Shown: piece after piece, positions 24,992 through 38,405 of the stretch
How positions within the stretch are numbered: position 1 is the stretch's first letter
Layout of the letters: each line of letters begins with the position of its first letter
Assembly: GCA_021904315.1 (NCBI GenBank)
Contig: CM038911.1
Span: 11,257,390-11,321,389, forward strand
From: Sphagnum magellanicum
Lineage: Eukaryota > Streptophyta > Sphagnopsida > Sphagnales > Sphagnaceae
DNA: 64,000 nt
Direction of reading: 5' to 3'
Made by a program: the position numbers and the translations under genes
The notes under the pieces: generated by a model
Database searches by the model: none
Told to the model about the DNA's origin: nothing
What the model saw: only the letters and a program-made list of their open reading frames with translations

Positions 24992-26674
24992 GGAAGGGAA
25001 GTATAAAATTCTACTCACAAGCTGCACCTGCTGCTGCTGATGATTTTTTCCCGCATCACTACAATCCACGGAAAACTTGCACTCCACCGCAAACTTGGTT
25101 AGGGTAACCAAAAAATCCGGAACTTTGCCTACCACTACTACTGCAGCAGTAGCTACGGCTGGAGCATTCGTCCACCGGCCGGGGATCTGCACTAGTGCGG
25201 CGCGATTTGCAACTTCCTGCTGCTGACCTGCGTCAGGAGGAGGAGCTGCTGCAGGCAGCAGCGGCAGATCATCATCAAGTACACAAAAAAAAAATCCTAT
25301 ACATAATTAGCCACATAATTATCAAAGCTCAATTCTTAACAAATTGCAGCAATTGTTATGTAGTTACTAAGATACAAAGCTGAAAACAATATTCATGATT
25401 TCTTATATGAATTTTTACAGAGCTCTGGACTGCATGCATGCATGCATGAAATGGACAGTATGTGATGTATGATTCCCCATTTGCCAAATTGTGCAATTGA
25501 AAATCCTGGGAATTCACATATTCGAGACCAGTACAAAACTCATGACCACATACATCCCGGGCTGAATCATTACTACATGAAAAGATAGGGGAATACAAAG
25601 TCTACGATCAGCACCTGTTCGAATCTGATGACTCATGAAAAGATGCAAGAGCTCTAAGAGAAGGAAGTGAACTTAGAACTTACATAAGGGCACATCGCCC
25701 GGCGAATATTGTAATGGTCGGCTTGGAGGAAAGGCCGTCGATATTACTGACCGCTGCACCTGAGCTGCTTTAGTACCCAAGATCCCAGGGAGAGGAGGAG
25801 GATACATCGAGCTCATCATCATCAATGGAGGAGGAGGAGGACGAGGAGTCATCGTGCCCATGATCGCACTATAAGCAGGATGACCCATGATCATGGCGTT
25901 GCTGATGGTGGTGGTCGCTGGACTACAGTTCTGATGAGGTGGACCCTTAATGTGGCAGCTTATAGGGTATGCAGCTGCTGCTCGCTGGCGTTGCAGTTCC
26001 TTAGCTTTAGAATACAGGAATGTCCTCCCTTGCACGTCAACATTATGCAAGTGGCCGTTCCCAAGGCGCAACTCTAAGTTTGGTTCTTCGGGATCAGTTT
26101 GCAGCTGCTGCAAGTGCTTCCTATAGACAGCCTTCTCCGATCTTTCCGACGGAATGCCATGAGCTTGATCAGCCTCCCTGAGAGATGTGGCAACAGTTTG
26201 CTGATTAAACAGCTTCTCTGCAGACGAAGACATCTTGTATCTTTTCGATGCATGGTTAGCCGGAATTATGGCAACGTCCTCCTGGAGATCATGTCGAATC
26301 TCCTCCACACACGACGATGCCTGAACCACCAGCTCCGTGAACGTCGGCGCGCAAACAGTTTGCTGAAAGATTAACTTCGACTGATCTGCAGCAGGCACCT
26401 CAAATGATCTGTTCATCGACGGCTGGCATGCCGTATAAGACGTGATCGATTGACTTTGCTGAACCGGTTGGAGCTCCACTGCAGCAGCAGGCGCCTTGAG
26501 TCTAGAATTCGTCGCAGCTACTTCAGATGCCATAGTACTGCAGATCCCGCAAGGTGCTGCCGGTAGTTGCCTAATGAAATCGGCGGCATTCATGTAGAAA
26601 GCCGAAGAAGCAGGCATAGCAGCCTGCTCGTCCATAAACCTCCGAATGCGCTGAAAGTCCCACTCATCCTGCAT
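24355..26674 (-). CDS. B3-domain DNA-binding protein with EAR-like motif
   Basis: Three exons (26674..25684, 25248..25019, 24687..24355) give 517 aa with consistent phases: exon 1 ends in phase 1, exon 2 in phase 0. The B3 domain is C-terminal (about 374-513) and split by the last intron: VPDFLVTLTKFAVECKFSV, then VLPEVISKHMPKEAVPLILR, then WSQFVKDCKLEVGDFCRFR and FEVEI. B3 domains bind DNA in plant regulators such as REM, ABI3/VAL and NGA. The lineage cannot be fixed by eye, and REM-like is my best guess. LELRL at 200-204 fits the LxLxL EAR repression motif. The N-terminal 330 residues are low complexity and not recognised. The start is uncertain: a strong acceptor (CCCCTGCAG at about 26714) in frame before Met1 suggests an upstream exon. 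Confidence 0.8.
24961..24990. repeat. (ATG)10 microsatellite in the second intron of the B3 gene
   Basis: Ten perfect trinucleotides just downstream of the exon 2 donor. A (TTC)n tract also sits at 24324-24348, just beyond the stop codon. Confidence 0.9.
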
Positions 26675-27436
26675 TGTTGTTGTTCTACTGTACCTGTACT
26701 CCTTCACAAAAAACTGCAGGGGAAAGACAGGCCCAGATGATCATCATCAGTATTGCACATCCCACGGCAAGAAACAGCATCAGCTTCATGACTAGAACTG
26801 CAACAATGCAATTATAGAAGACGGCAGATCGGAAAGGACAACACTATACACGAGCAGCAGTGCTAACAACCAATTACAAGCCATGAACAGAAGGCGGCAG
26901 ATTGGACTACGACAACAGCTGCTACGCATGAGGACAGCAGCAGCGAAGAGCCATGCGTGATGCATGGAAGCACGGGTCATATCGGCAATTGCAAAAGCAG
27001 AGCTCTCGCATCAAAACCTTAAGAAGCTAATGAATTCTTTCTTTCTTTCTTTCTTCATTTCCAAAATGCCCTGCAAAGCAAAAGCTTCGATCTACGCAAC
27101 TTACCAGCTTTTTTTCTCCCCGTTCACGAAATGTGCGTCCTCCCTCCACTGGTCTGAACACGTCTATTGGGATTCAGCTCCGCAACTCCCTCTTTCCTTT
27201 CCTTTCCCTTCCCTTTCCTTCCACACCTGCTGCAGGTTGGATGGCGATGAGGCTGGGTCTATAACCTAGAAAAACAAAACACCCGAGAGAGAGAGAGCAC
27301 CAGGTTGTTTACAGCGACAGCAGCCGCCTCCTTCAGCCGTCTCCTTCCCGCGGCAGGCAGGTATACGTAGACACCGCGCTGTAGTTGCGCATGAAGAGGC
27401 GGATTCCCTTCATCAAGGTACGTCTCCTCGCGGACG
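26675..27436 (-). promoter_or_regulatory. 5' region of the B3 gene
   Basis: More GC-rich than the DNA further upstream. It has CTTT and CCTTT runs (27029-27055, 27190-27220) and a GAGA tract (27284-27297). It probably contains the first exon or leader of the B3 gene, but no initiator exon could be assigned. A pure GAGA tract is a known BBR/BPC target in plants; its role here is inferred. Confidence 0.35.
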
Positions 27437-28387
27437 GTAGATGATTCACTATGGATGAATGGAAACTGTCTCTATTACTAAGTTGGCTCCTGCAGCACGT
27501 CTGTAAGCTGCAAAAGTATGTGCTCATCATGACAATTGGATGAAAGCGAATTGTCAGAATTGTAGTGAAATGGAGTGCAAGTCAATTCCTTGACGAAAGT
27601 CTCCACTAGATTATTCATCATGGACGAGTGAAAAACTGTTTCTATCACATGATGTCAAGAGTCCCTATAGATTTACTCACTAGTACTCGCTATCATGCAT
27701 GAGTGAAACTAGTGTTTCTATCACTTTGGCACCGGCAGGAGTAGGCATATAATACACGCATGCACGCAGAATGTTTGTTTGAGAGCATCACAATTTGAAA
27801 GCTAAAGCAAGACAAGAAAGCAAGACAAAAGCAGAGCAGTATGTTTGAAAGATAGAGCAAGAGGGCACTCCATGATAGAAGAATTAGTCCTGGATAGATT
27901 ATTCATTCACTATGGATGAATAATAACTCTTTGTCTTACATTATGAAAATCTTGGATAGACTATTCACAACAAATGGATGAATGAAAGTCGTTTTCATCA
28001 ATGGCTCCTGCTGCAGTGAGTACATTTAAGCAGTAGGTGCACATGACAATGGAGAGCAAAACAAGGGATTCCCTGATGAGAGTCCAGGATAGATTAATCA
28101 CTACTGATGAATGAAAATTATTTCTCTCAATGTGACATTTCTAGACAAAGCACCAACCTTGAATTTTAGAAATAAAAATAAAAATCCCATAATAGTACTA
28201 ACAAGGAAAGCAAGGTTTGTGCACAAATGAATGAAAACTTTTCTTCAGTTTTTGGCACTCATGTAGACAGACAGAAAGCAAAGATAAAAAAGCCACCCAT
28301 TTTTATTAACCTTGAAACATAAACTAAATTCCTAAGTCAAGACAAAGAAAACTTCATATGAGTGAAAAACTGTTTATCCCAATTTGT
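27437..28387. repeat. degenerate tandem array with palindromic core
   Basis: About eight units carry a core like GATTATTCACTATGGATGAA followed by TGAAAACTGTTTCTATCA (27437-27480, 27605-27650, 27665-27730, 27891-27940, 27951-28005, 28085-28130, 28219-28260, 28352-28387). In the clearest unit, ATTATTCAT and ATGAATAAT form perfect 9-base arms (27899-27925). Longer shared blocks outside the core (TGGCTCCTGC.GCAG; TTCC.TGA.GA.AGTC) show that this was once a longer tandem unit. No coding frame. Confidence 0.65.
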
Positions 28388-31300
28388 CAAATTTTTTGAC
28401 AAAATTAAACCACCATTTGAACATGTGACCTTTCAAGCAAGGAGAAGCAAAAAGCAACCCATCACACAAAAACAAACATAAAACTAAAAAAATCAAATTA
28501 ATTTAATAATACAGCCAGTGGATTAAATATCAGTTTGACAACCAGTGGTGGTTTTTATTGTGGGGTTTTTTTATCCATTTTTTTTTTGTGTGGGGTTTAA
28601 AATCCTAAGCTAACTTAGCAGTTGCTAAGAGATTCTTAGAGACATATAAAGTAGTTATTTCTTACAATCTGCTTTTAGAATAGTCTATTCTTCTTACAAA
28701 TCTTCTGAGTTTGGTATGGTGGAATTTCAATCACTGGATTTCTTCAGATTTTAATTATCTCTTAAATGGGATTATTTTTCCACTGCTGGCTTGTGGAACC
28801 TTCTGAATTTTTGGAATATTTTTAGCATTCAATGTTTGTGGTTTGTAGTATAAATTTAGAGGAGCAGTGTCTAGCTTGAGGAATATTTCTGAAAATTGAA
28901 ATGTTAAAGCTTAGACCCCACATAATTAGATATATAATTGGTTGGATGAATTTTTCCTCAGGGTTCCATTGTTGTTTTCTTCCATGGTCTGAAAGACAAT
29001 TTTTTTTTCATACCTGGGTTTTTGGTGCGGCCTTGAAGACTTGATCCAGGGTGTTTGATCTAGTTTTCCAAAGGGTCCTGATCAAATTGTACAAGCCTCT
29101 GACAAAGATGTTTATAGTTTATATGGCTGCAAAAATGAGACCCTCATGAAAATATTTTAGTAAGTTTTGTATTAGGTGATACTTGCTTCAGAGGGATTCC
29201 CCTAATTTGAGGGTCGTATCAATAGCCCGAGGGCATAAGCCCAAATATTATGGGAGCAGCCGTCAAAAGGTCATGTCCTAAAAGTTGGAAGGTGGAGGGT
29301 CCCTTCAATTGACAAAAGCATCTAGCTGGGAGATATGCTTTCAATTCAAAGAATGTTAAGTTACCCATCCAAATGGGTGCTTTCTTGCTTTTGAGATGTG
29401 GACAATGCCAGCCTATTCTAAATCAAGCTATCATAATGGAAGTGGCAAGAACAAGTGACCTATTTGGAGCCCTTCAATGTAAAGAACCATAATTTTGTTT
29501 TCTCACCTATTTTTTCTCAAAAAGAGTAATCTTACATTTTATTGTAAGTGACCAATGGCACACTGTCAACTATTGTCCAAAATTGTAAGAAAGCAATAGT
29601 GAATTACATACCACTGCCAGATTGCTGGGAAATAGTCATCACAATTGATAGTTCATCCTGGTTGATATTCAGCTTGTCAAGTATTATTTATGTGATATTC
29701 GACTTTTTGATATTTGGGTGCTATGTTAGATATAAGGATCTTATATGCGAATTAAATATAAAATTCAAATCTAAATTGAGATATCAAGTTAATAATTAGA
29801 TTAGGTAAATAATTAAGTTAGGTTGTTAGGTTAATAAATGATTAAGTGAGAAAAAAAGGTTGCAACTGTCACAACCTAACATTTTTGCTAGAAGAGAATA
29901 AAGAGGGCCAATTGATCTCTCCAATCTCTTTCACTCTTTCTTTTTGCCTTTCTCTTCTTTTTTCTTTATTTTCTTCTTTCTTTTGTCCTTGTTATACTCT
30001 CACACCTTGCTCACCCTTCCATGCCCTCTTGCAAATTCTTGCAGCATTTGAAGTAAAGTTTTTTTTTTCTCTCTTTTGTTTCCACTTTTTTTGCTTTGTT
30101 TTTTTGTTTTCTTGTTTCTTGAAGTTAAGTGTTTCTTTGTTTTATTTTTCTATTTTTGAGTGTAGGTTTAAAGTTTGAAGAAAGACAACAACTTCATTCT
30201 TTTTCAAATATGTTTTTTTCATTAATATTATAATTTTCCTTTTTTTTGCTCTCTATTATATTCCTTCTTTTAATTTTTTTTTTAAAAATTCTGTTTTACT
30301 GTATGTCCCTCTGTTTCTTTCATTTTTTACCATTTTTCTTTTTTTTAATTAACAAAAATTATTTTTTTATTTTTATTTTATATATATATATATATATATA
30401 TATCATTTATTGTCTATTTTTATGTGTTTTCTGTTTTTTTAATTCTTAAATTGTTTTTCCTTTTTTCTTATGTTTATTATAATAAAAGTAAAGTGGTTTT
30501 TCTTTACCTCTGTTTTTTGGTTTGTTTGGATGCAATTTTGAAGTTTGAAAAAAAAAAGACAAACCTCTTTTTTTTTCAAGTCTGGTTTTTTTATATTACT
30601 ATAAGGCCTTTTTCTCTTTTGTTTTTGGTCTGTTTTGTTTATTTTTTCTGTAAAATGTTTTTTCAAAAAATATTTTATTATATGTCCCAATGTTTGTCTC
30701 TTTTGCTTCGATTCTTTTATTATTGTTATTATTAGTTTTAGACTTTTTTTAAATGTCCATTTCATGTTTTGATTGTTTTATGTGTGTGTTGTTTTCAAAA
30801 ATAATTTCTGATTTTTCTAAATTTGAATTTTTTCTGTTTTTGTTTTTTTTTTTGGTTTTTTCCTTTTTGGGGGGGGGGAGGCGGGGGGTTTCCTTGTTTT
30901 TTCTGTTTTTTCTTTTAAAAATTTTTTTTCACTTTTTTTTTGGTAACTTTTCTTCTTCTTTTTGAATTTGCAATTTCTTGTATTTTTTTCCTAATTTGTC
31001 CCTGGTTTCTCAAGTTCTTTTTTCAACTATTTTAAAGTTTTAAAATTATTTTTCTGTTTTCTGCATATTGCAAGGCTATAGGAGATTTTTAAGATTTTCA
31101 TCATACACACTACAAAAGATCATTTATAATTTTTTATTTTTAGTTTATCATGATCATTTTTGGATATGAAAGGAGTGAAAAGTGAGTGCTCATGATTTTA
31201 TTTACAAGTTTTGTAAATGCTTGCATGCACACAATTTAAACTTTACACGAGAAGGATTTCTATTCTTTTGCAACAATGAAATCAATGATTAAATTTTCTA

Positions 31301-32294
31301 AATGACCACATAATTGACCATAATCATAAGATATTATTTCAAATCCTATGTGAAAAAAATTGTAGCCTTATATTAATGATGCATTTCACTAATAGATGAC
31401 ATGTTAATAAGAAGAATGGCATCATTTTTTCATTGCAAGTTTTTATCCATATGGCATCCATGATAGATAACAAAGTGACATGTATGTCCAAAATATCATT
31501 TAAAAATGTGACTAAGATAATGTCATTTCATATATGATTACAGAATGATCATGCAAATGACATGGACAAAATGAATACAAAATATGATCATAAAATAATT
31601 TAACAATGATTGAAAAATGATTATTAATAATTTAATATGAGTATAAAAAACATAAATAATTAATTTTGATTAATATTATACATATAGGTCATATAATAAC
31701 ATTTTTTACAATTCAAAAATATATTATATATATTATACATTGAAATAAATTTGAATGGTAAAAGTATGATATATTATAAATAATTTTTTATGTTGTAATT
31801 TAAAAAGAAAATAGAAGTGTAAGATGTGAAATACATATATATATATATATATATACATTAAAATTTTATTACTAACTATTTTTTAATTTTTAATTTAAAT
31901 TTATTAATTAAATCTATACATCCTATTTAATATGTTTAATATTATATATATATATATATATATATTAGGATCCATTTATAAATATTTTCTATGGATAAAT
32001 TATACAAACTCATATGTCTAAATTAAAAGTTATTAATAAACTTATGATATATTTGAAAAAAATTTGTATAATGTAAAATTCCAAATGAAATGAAGGTTTA
32101 AGATATGAAATTTTTATTTTATTCATTATTGTATCAATCAGAAAGGTTTTTCCATTTACAAATCATGTGTTTGAATTTTATTTTTTCCAAATAATGGTCA
32201 TTGAAATGTTATTCAATAACAAAATTCAAATATTTTTGTTTTGAAATTAATTTTTTGAAATTATGTAATTGTATATATTATTAAACTAATTTTA

Positions 32295-32331
<37 letters not shown>

Positions 32332-32462
32332 TTATTTTTTTATTTTATTTTTTTCATTTGGACAAATTATCAATAAGATATGAATTATCAAATTTGAGGT
32401 TTTATGTAATGTTTAAATGGAATATGATCTAAATAAAATAAACATTAAGTTATTTACACAAG

Positions 32463-32640
32463 AAGTGGGGTGGCTTGGTGGTAAAGGAATTAAACACCAT
32501 ACTTGGGATCCAAGGAACAAACTTCACATGTGACATTCATTGTGGTCAACATTGGAATATTGACGGAATATTTTGTACTGACCTAAACTATCTAGGTTAG
32601 GTGATTACCTAGGTGATTGAAATGTGCCACATCATGTCTT
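32463..32640 (+). mobile_element. possible tRNA-derived SINE fragment
   Basis: GGGTGGCTTGGTGGTAAAGG resembles a pol III A box (TRGCNNAGTGG). About 35 bp on, GGGATCCAAGGAACAAAC could be a worn B box (GGTTCGANNCC). The spacing fits a tRNA-like head. No poly(A) or poly(T) tail or target duplication was identified. Confidence 0.35.
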
Positions 32641-33884
32641 AAATGACTATTATTCTAAACATCTCATCCATAATGACTTTAGGGCTATTAGTCATTTTTT
32701 GTATTTTATGATTGGAATAAAATCATGAACTCAATCATATATTTGAAATTTTTTTTCTGATGCTAAGAAATTTTTTTTCAAACCTTTTGTCAACTTTACT
32801 TTTGATTAAAAAAAATTCCTTATCTTTATAAAACATTGTGGAAAAAAAAATGTTATGGAAAAAAATGACAAATATTTTAGCTTTTTAGAATATTGAAATA
32901 ACAATCATAGATAGAGGAGAATTGCATGAGTTTGAAGGATATTGATAGAAATGAAATTGTGGACATGTAAACAATCTTTTAATATCTTTTTTTTCATTTT
33001 GATATTTACCTTTTTTAAATTTTTAATGGCATTTTTTTTACATGTGAAATCCAAATAATTGTTAATATCTTAAACTGATATCCAATTGATAAATAATAAC
33101 AAAAATCCAATAGATTGATATCCTAGTTCAATAATAAATAAATAAATATATGATATCTGACCCAAATATTTTAATTTATTTTTTTATAATATCTAGTTTT
33201 GATAAATATGGAAATTGGAAACCTTTGTTTTCTATGCCCAAGCCAATTTTAGGTCCAAGTTTCAAGTCAATTTCCAATTCCAGCATTTTATGTTACATAA
33301 TTTGAAAATTAAAATTTTCAATTTTTTGTTGAAACTAGGAATTGGTCTCTTGCTAGAATCCAAATTTAAAAAATAACTTGCTTCCAAAGCTTTTTTCTTG
33401 TAGGTTTACTTTTCTGTGTATCCAAGTATTATTTTTCTTTTTTAATCGTGTAAATTTTTAGTGTATATTTCCAAAAAAAATTCCTCATTTTTTTGACAAG
33501 TTTTCGGGAAAGCTTTGGAATTTTTTTTGTTCTAATGTAAATTCAACAACTTTTGTTAATTTTTTGGAAACATTTGCCAAATTTTCAATATCAAAAAATT
33601 GAAATGAAACCTTGATACAAATTTCATTTTTTCAAAAATGTTGAAAGGTAGGTATATTTTTAATTTGGAATCATCAATTTTCATTGGTTATACAATGTTG
33701 ATGCTTACAAAAATTTCAATATTGGGTTATGTGTGGCAAATAGAATTTGACTCCATGTGGATTCTTTTTTTAAGATTTACCAAAAATCAAGATTTAAGAA
33801 TGTGAACAACCAAGTCCAAAGTCAAACTCAAGATTCTATTAAATTTGAAAATTTGTTAGGCAACCTTCTCTTTCATTATCTTAC

Positions 33885-33990
33885 TACTAAGTAGGTGATC
33901 ATCCATAAGGAGATTTAACCACTTTTGGCTATAGACCAACTATGAAAATATTTATTAAAATCCTTTCATAGTTTGGCTATTTGTTTGAAC
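33885..33990 (+). repeat. dispersed short repeat, copy E, partial
   Basis: Contains GTAGGTGATCATCCATAAGG, AGATTTAACCACTTTTGGCT and ACCAACTATGAAAAT, matching copy C (53090-53385). It is the one copy in the set that is not upstream of a gene. A further fragment may lie at 34391-34440 (GGTGGATTTAGCAATTATCC). Confidence 0.55.
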
Positions 33991-36900
33991 AATGTGTAGG
34001 AACATGGAAATTTTAAAGAATTTTTATTGTGTTTGTATTTTTTAAAGGGAATATGTCAAAAAAAAAAATTATTTTAAAAGTCATCAAATGATGAAAAATT
34101 TTCATGCCTAAATTCCTTAGTTAAACTTGCAATGTTGGAGTTATTGAATTATCAAGATTTTTTTCACTAAAATTCAATAAAACTTCAACATTTTAATTGT
34201 AAAGAAATTGGGGAAAGCTCATGCTCATCATAGGCACATCAAGGTAATTTCATAATTTTTAAACTTATGGTCCAATAGTGATCAAATTTTGAGTAATTCT
34301 TTCTTCATTGGAAATTCAATAAAAAATAACTTTTAAGGAAATTGTGTACAAGATGGTTATGGCATGGGTTTCATTTTTCTTAATTTTGTTAGATAGGTGG
34401 ATTTAGCAATTATCCACAAGAAGATCATTGACAAAATTAATTTTTTTCCAAACCATGGAAACATACAAGAACCTATGGTTTAAATATGGCAAATTCAACT
34501 CTCTTTTTTCCTTCCACAAAGGGCCTTTTTCCAAAACAAATCCATTATACAAGATGCAACCCTTTTTTTTGTTGCCAAATGGCAAAATTTCTTCACAAAA
34601 AAATCCCTAATTATGCGTATGGTTGAAAAATATGTATACTTTGCAAAATTATAATCCAACATGTGTCCAATGGCACAAGGCATACTAAAGCTACTTTCAC
34701 ACTTAGTGTTAACACCTCTAGTGTTAGCTTGCTTAACGTTGAACTACCCGTTTATAAAATGTTATGGAACACTAGATCATCATGGTACTAAGTAACACTA
34801 ATGTATAGATTCCCGCAACAACACCATCCCACCTCTTTCCCTAAGATTAACCTACCTGTAGAATTGATGATTCAAACATGGAATCATAATCTAATGTGGT
34901 GGTATTTTTTTTTCCTTCAAAATCAATGAGACATTTTCCCTCATGTTCCATCACCAAGATTTCACAACCACCATGACCTCTTTTTTAACACAATCACTCA
35001 ATTGCATCTATCATTTCATTGCCTCTTGGTGTATTTTCACTTTTCTTTTGTATTTTGTGTTTATTTGTTTTCAATCTTTTTGCTTGTTCATTTGCAAACT
35101 TGAATTCTCAATTTTTTGCTTTGCATTTCATTATCAATGTCTTCTTCATGGTGTCTTGTTGTTGCATTGTTATGTAGGCTGTCATTGACGTATTCTCCTT
35201 GTAGCATTGTGTTATGTGTTATCATCAACATCTTTTCTTCACAAAACATAATGTCACAAACAATGATTTTTGTAGTAAAATTGTGTTGTGTAAGTTTAGG
35301 TTTTCAGTGTCAACTTTTTTTTTGGGTTTGTGGCATTTCAAGCAACTTTCATTTAAAGTAAGCTTTCATTTTTCTTTGCTTTGCTTTACAATTTCTTTGT
35401 TTTTCTCTCATCTTCTTTGTGTTGAATCTCAAAATGTTTGTTTACATCAACTTTTGTTAATTGTTGTTGCCACTAATGTGTTAAAACATGTTGTTTCAAT
35501 GTTGTGCTATTGAATTACATCATATTCAAATTTTTCTTTCTCAAAATTCGATCTACATAAGTTTCTTTATTGGCTTTTCATTTCACATTGCATCAAAACA
35601 TGAATGTAGCACAAGATCAAGTCATTTTCATTATGGGTCGTATGTTGTTTTAATTGGTGTATCATATTTTCAATTCCACTATCTAGGATTTGTTTCTAGA
35701 TATGAAATATGTTTCCATGAATCCATCAATTTTCATTGTATCCTTGGTCTTACATGAATTTGTTGTTATAGTGAATGTTTTTTTAAGGAAATTGATTTCA
35801 TGGTTAATGGGACCAAAGATGCGCATTGTTGTTGAAGATTTCAAAAAATGGTGCAACCTACCTAGGTGAAATCAATGGCACCCATACATTGAATTTTTAA
35901 CCTAGTTACAATCCTTTTCCTAAGAGATTACTATTATCATTAATCCAAGGGATATTCCATTGTTAAAATTATTTTTTTAAATGATGTTTTCATTGGATTT
36001 CCATGAAGTGTCATTGACTCACGAATGATACATAAAATTGTATTCACTCAAAATCCAGTGAAATCACTTGGCATATAGAAACACCTCTTGTTATAGTGGG
36101 TGTATTATTGTTAGATCATGCAACGTAGGTTGGTTGAGAAGATGAAGTTTCATTCAAACCAAGGACATGATCTTGGGCTTCATGTGATGAAATTCTACCA
36201 CTAAAAAAAAAAATTATTGAAGCAAAAGTTTGCAAATGCCTTTTAATGGAAGCATTGTGAATGTAATTCATGATCAAATTCCAAAGCTTACATTAAACTT
36301 TTGTGACCTTGATAGTTGACAACAACAAAAGGAAATGAAATGATAATTGAATAGGAACACAAAATTACAATGAATGACAATAGTCAAACATAGGAGCTTG
36401 ATGGCAAATTGCAATGGCAACCAAAAAATTAGGGTAATGAGACATGACATAACAAATGTTGAAAATTGAAATGTGAGATTGATGTAAATCTTAAGAAATT
36501 GATGCCAACAAAATATTCATGCATGATCAATGCAACAAAATTTGACATTGCAACAAAAAAAACACAATGTGAGTACTAAAGTGAACAATAATTGATACCT
36601 TACCCTAAGGTCAATTTCATTGTTAAATAATCCTCAAAATAGTGAAATGAAATTTTGTGAAAATATGAAGTTGACATGTTGAAAATCATCATAATTATCA
36701 GAGGCGACACTCTGAATAATTTCACTATTCGTATTGCAATATTATAATAGATGATGAAATTATTATTTTAAATTTTAAAAACGAATTCATTTTTTCAAAA
36801 AAAAATAATCATTCATTTTGTCAATGTGGTGAAATTTGTTGGGTTCACAATGTAACATTTGCAAACCCAATATGGATACCTAGTTGGATGATGATTCTAG

Positions 36901-37429
36901 GTATCAAGTGCAATTTGGCATCTTGGTTGTTCAAAGATTTTCATAACACCATTGGTTTATGTCACATTTGTAAACCCAATATGGATATTTGGATGAGGAT
37001 TCTAGGCATCTTGGTAGCACAACCATTTTCATGACAAAATGTAAGATGAATTACTGCCTTTAGGACGATTTATTTAGAGTGCACAAAAATCATTGCTTGT
37101 TCTCTTTCATTTTGTAACTCCATTTGCTCAGTTTACTTGCTGCTTGGGATTTTGCTCCGACACATCCCTCATTACCCAGTTCAGAGAGAAGGAATGTTTA
37201 TGGAGTTCATGACCTCCATGTTTATGGGTTCATGCAGCACCTTGTGTTGCTAGTGGAGTTGGCCCATACTCTAGGTCTCATGGCTCCTTGTCCATGTTCT
37301 TCACACATCTCAGACCAAAGCCACATGGTGTGATTTCTTTTTCCTTCCATTCTCCAGCCTCAGAAGCTAGGAGCACAAGCAAACATGACATACAATTGCG
37401 TGCAGGCTGGGGTCTAGGGTAAAAGCTCT

Positions 37430-38030
37430 GTGGAGCGAGTTCAGCACTCTATATGTTATGAAGAGGTTGCGATTTCATCAAGGAGGCAGGTTGGAGATCC
37501 AGTGCCCCAGGCTTTCTCACTCTTTTTGGTGTTGCTTAGCTGTCCGAACACTGCAAATGGGACGACAACAATGGATGCGCCGATGTGCTTTAGAAGAGTC
37601 TTTAAGGGATTTGATGATGGACTCAGATTTGCAGAACGATACCTTTACCATCACTAATGTAAGTATGTGGATCAACTTCCTGGTCCTCTGTTGTTACATC
37701 AGAAAGACAAAACTAGTGCCACCCATTGCTATGAATCTTCTCTGGATCGTCAATTCTGAGGGCAAGAGTGATAAACTTCATGCTGGAAACCAAAAAGGAG
37801 TATGCATTGCAATCAAAATTTAAGCATCAAAAGGCACATATGTTAGGTTGTGAGGATCTCAGAGTTATCCATTGCAACGCTAGTCCATTGTTCAGAGGTG
37901 TTGTGATTGACTTTTAGAGGCATCTACAACTAGTGAGAAAGGTTTTTCCTTGCCTGAGACACATAGAGATGTGCAATTGGCTCACCTTTCAACATAAATT
38001 ACAGACTGGGAAATGTTTTTTGATGGATAG
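37430..38030 (+). pseudogene. unrecognised decayed coding remnant
   Basis: Two stretches look coding-like: 37458-37650, ending at a good GT donor after DTFTITN, and 37825-37980 (GCEDLRVIHCNASPLF, then HLQLVRKVFPCLRHIEMCNW), interrupted by stops. The second has an LRR-like feel, but I cannot assign a family. Same strand as the remnants that follow. Confidence 0.3.
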
Positions 38031-38405
38031 CTTTGGCCAAAGGCTTAGTCAATCACATGACCTGTCATGGCTTTAATGCTTATTTTTCTTTTCTTTGCAA
38101 AGACAAATACATTTTGACAACAGGAAGTTATGCTGAAAGGAGACACAAACTGCCCTATAACAATGTGTGGTTGGCCCTGCATTCTCCGAACCAGTAAGGA
38201 CTCAGAAAACTCTCTCAATTCTCACTGTAGCTCGAGCATTTTGGGGAGAATGACTGATTGATTGATGATTGATTGATGGCAGACTAAAGGGGAACGAAAA
38301 GAAGCAATGAGTGTCTCAGGTCATGTGTATGAGGAAGTTGTAATTGTTGTGTGCATACATGACCCTCATAAGGCTCATTAGCCTTCCGCCGGATGTAAAT
38401 GGGTA

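Larger units (their letters stand above)
28388..37100. other. AT-rich gene desert
   Basis: No gene supported. It includes a T-rich low-complexity block (about 29930-31070), where open frames are only poly-Phe/Leu/Ser readings, and several (TA)n tracts (30380-30403, 31835-31853, 31944-31965, 32299-32327). The frames at 34.4-34.7 and 34.9-35.8 kb overlap on both strands or match no family I know. A SINE-like segment and repeat copy E are listed separately. Confidence 0.55.

Noticed and set aside
27437-28387. Regularly spaced palindromes considered as a CRISPR-like array
   Set aside because: Units are degenerate, spacers vary widely in length and share sequence with each other, and the setting is a plant nuclear genome with no cas genes.
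29846-30965. Overlapping open frames of 60-110 codons
   Set aside because: They lie in T-rich low-complexity DNA and read as Phe/Leu/Ser strings on both strands, as expected by chance.
34403-35757. Cluster of 60-100 codon frames
   Set aside because: They overlap in several frames and both strands, in AT-rich DNA, with no domain signal.
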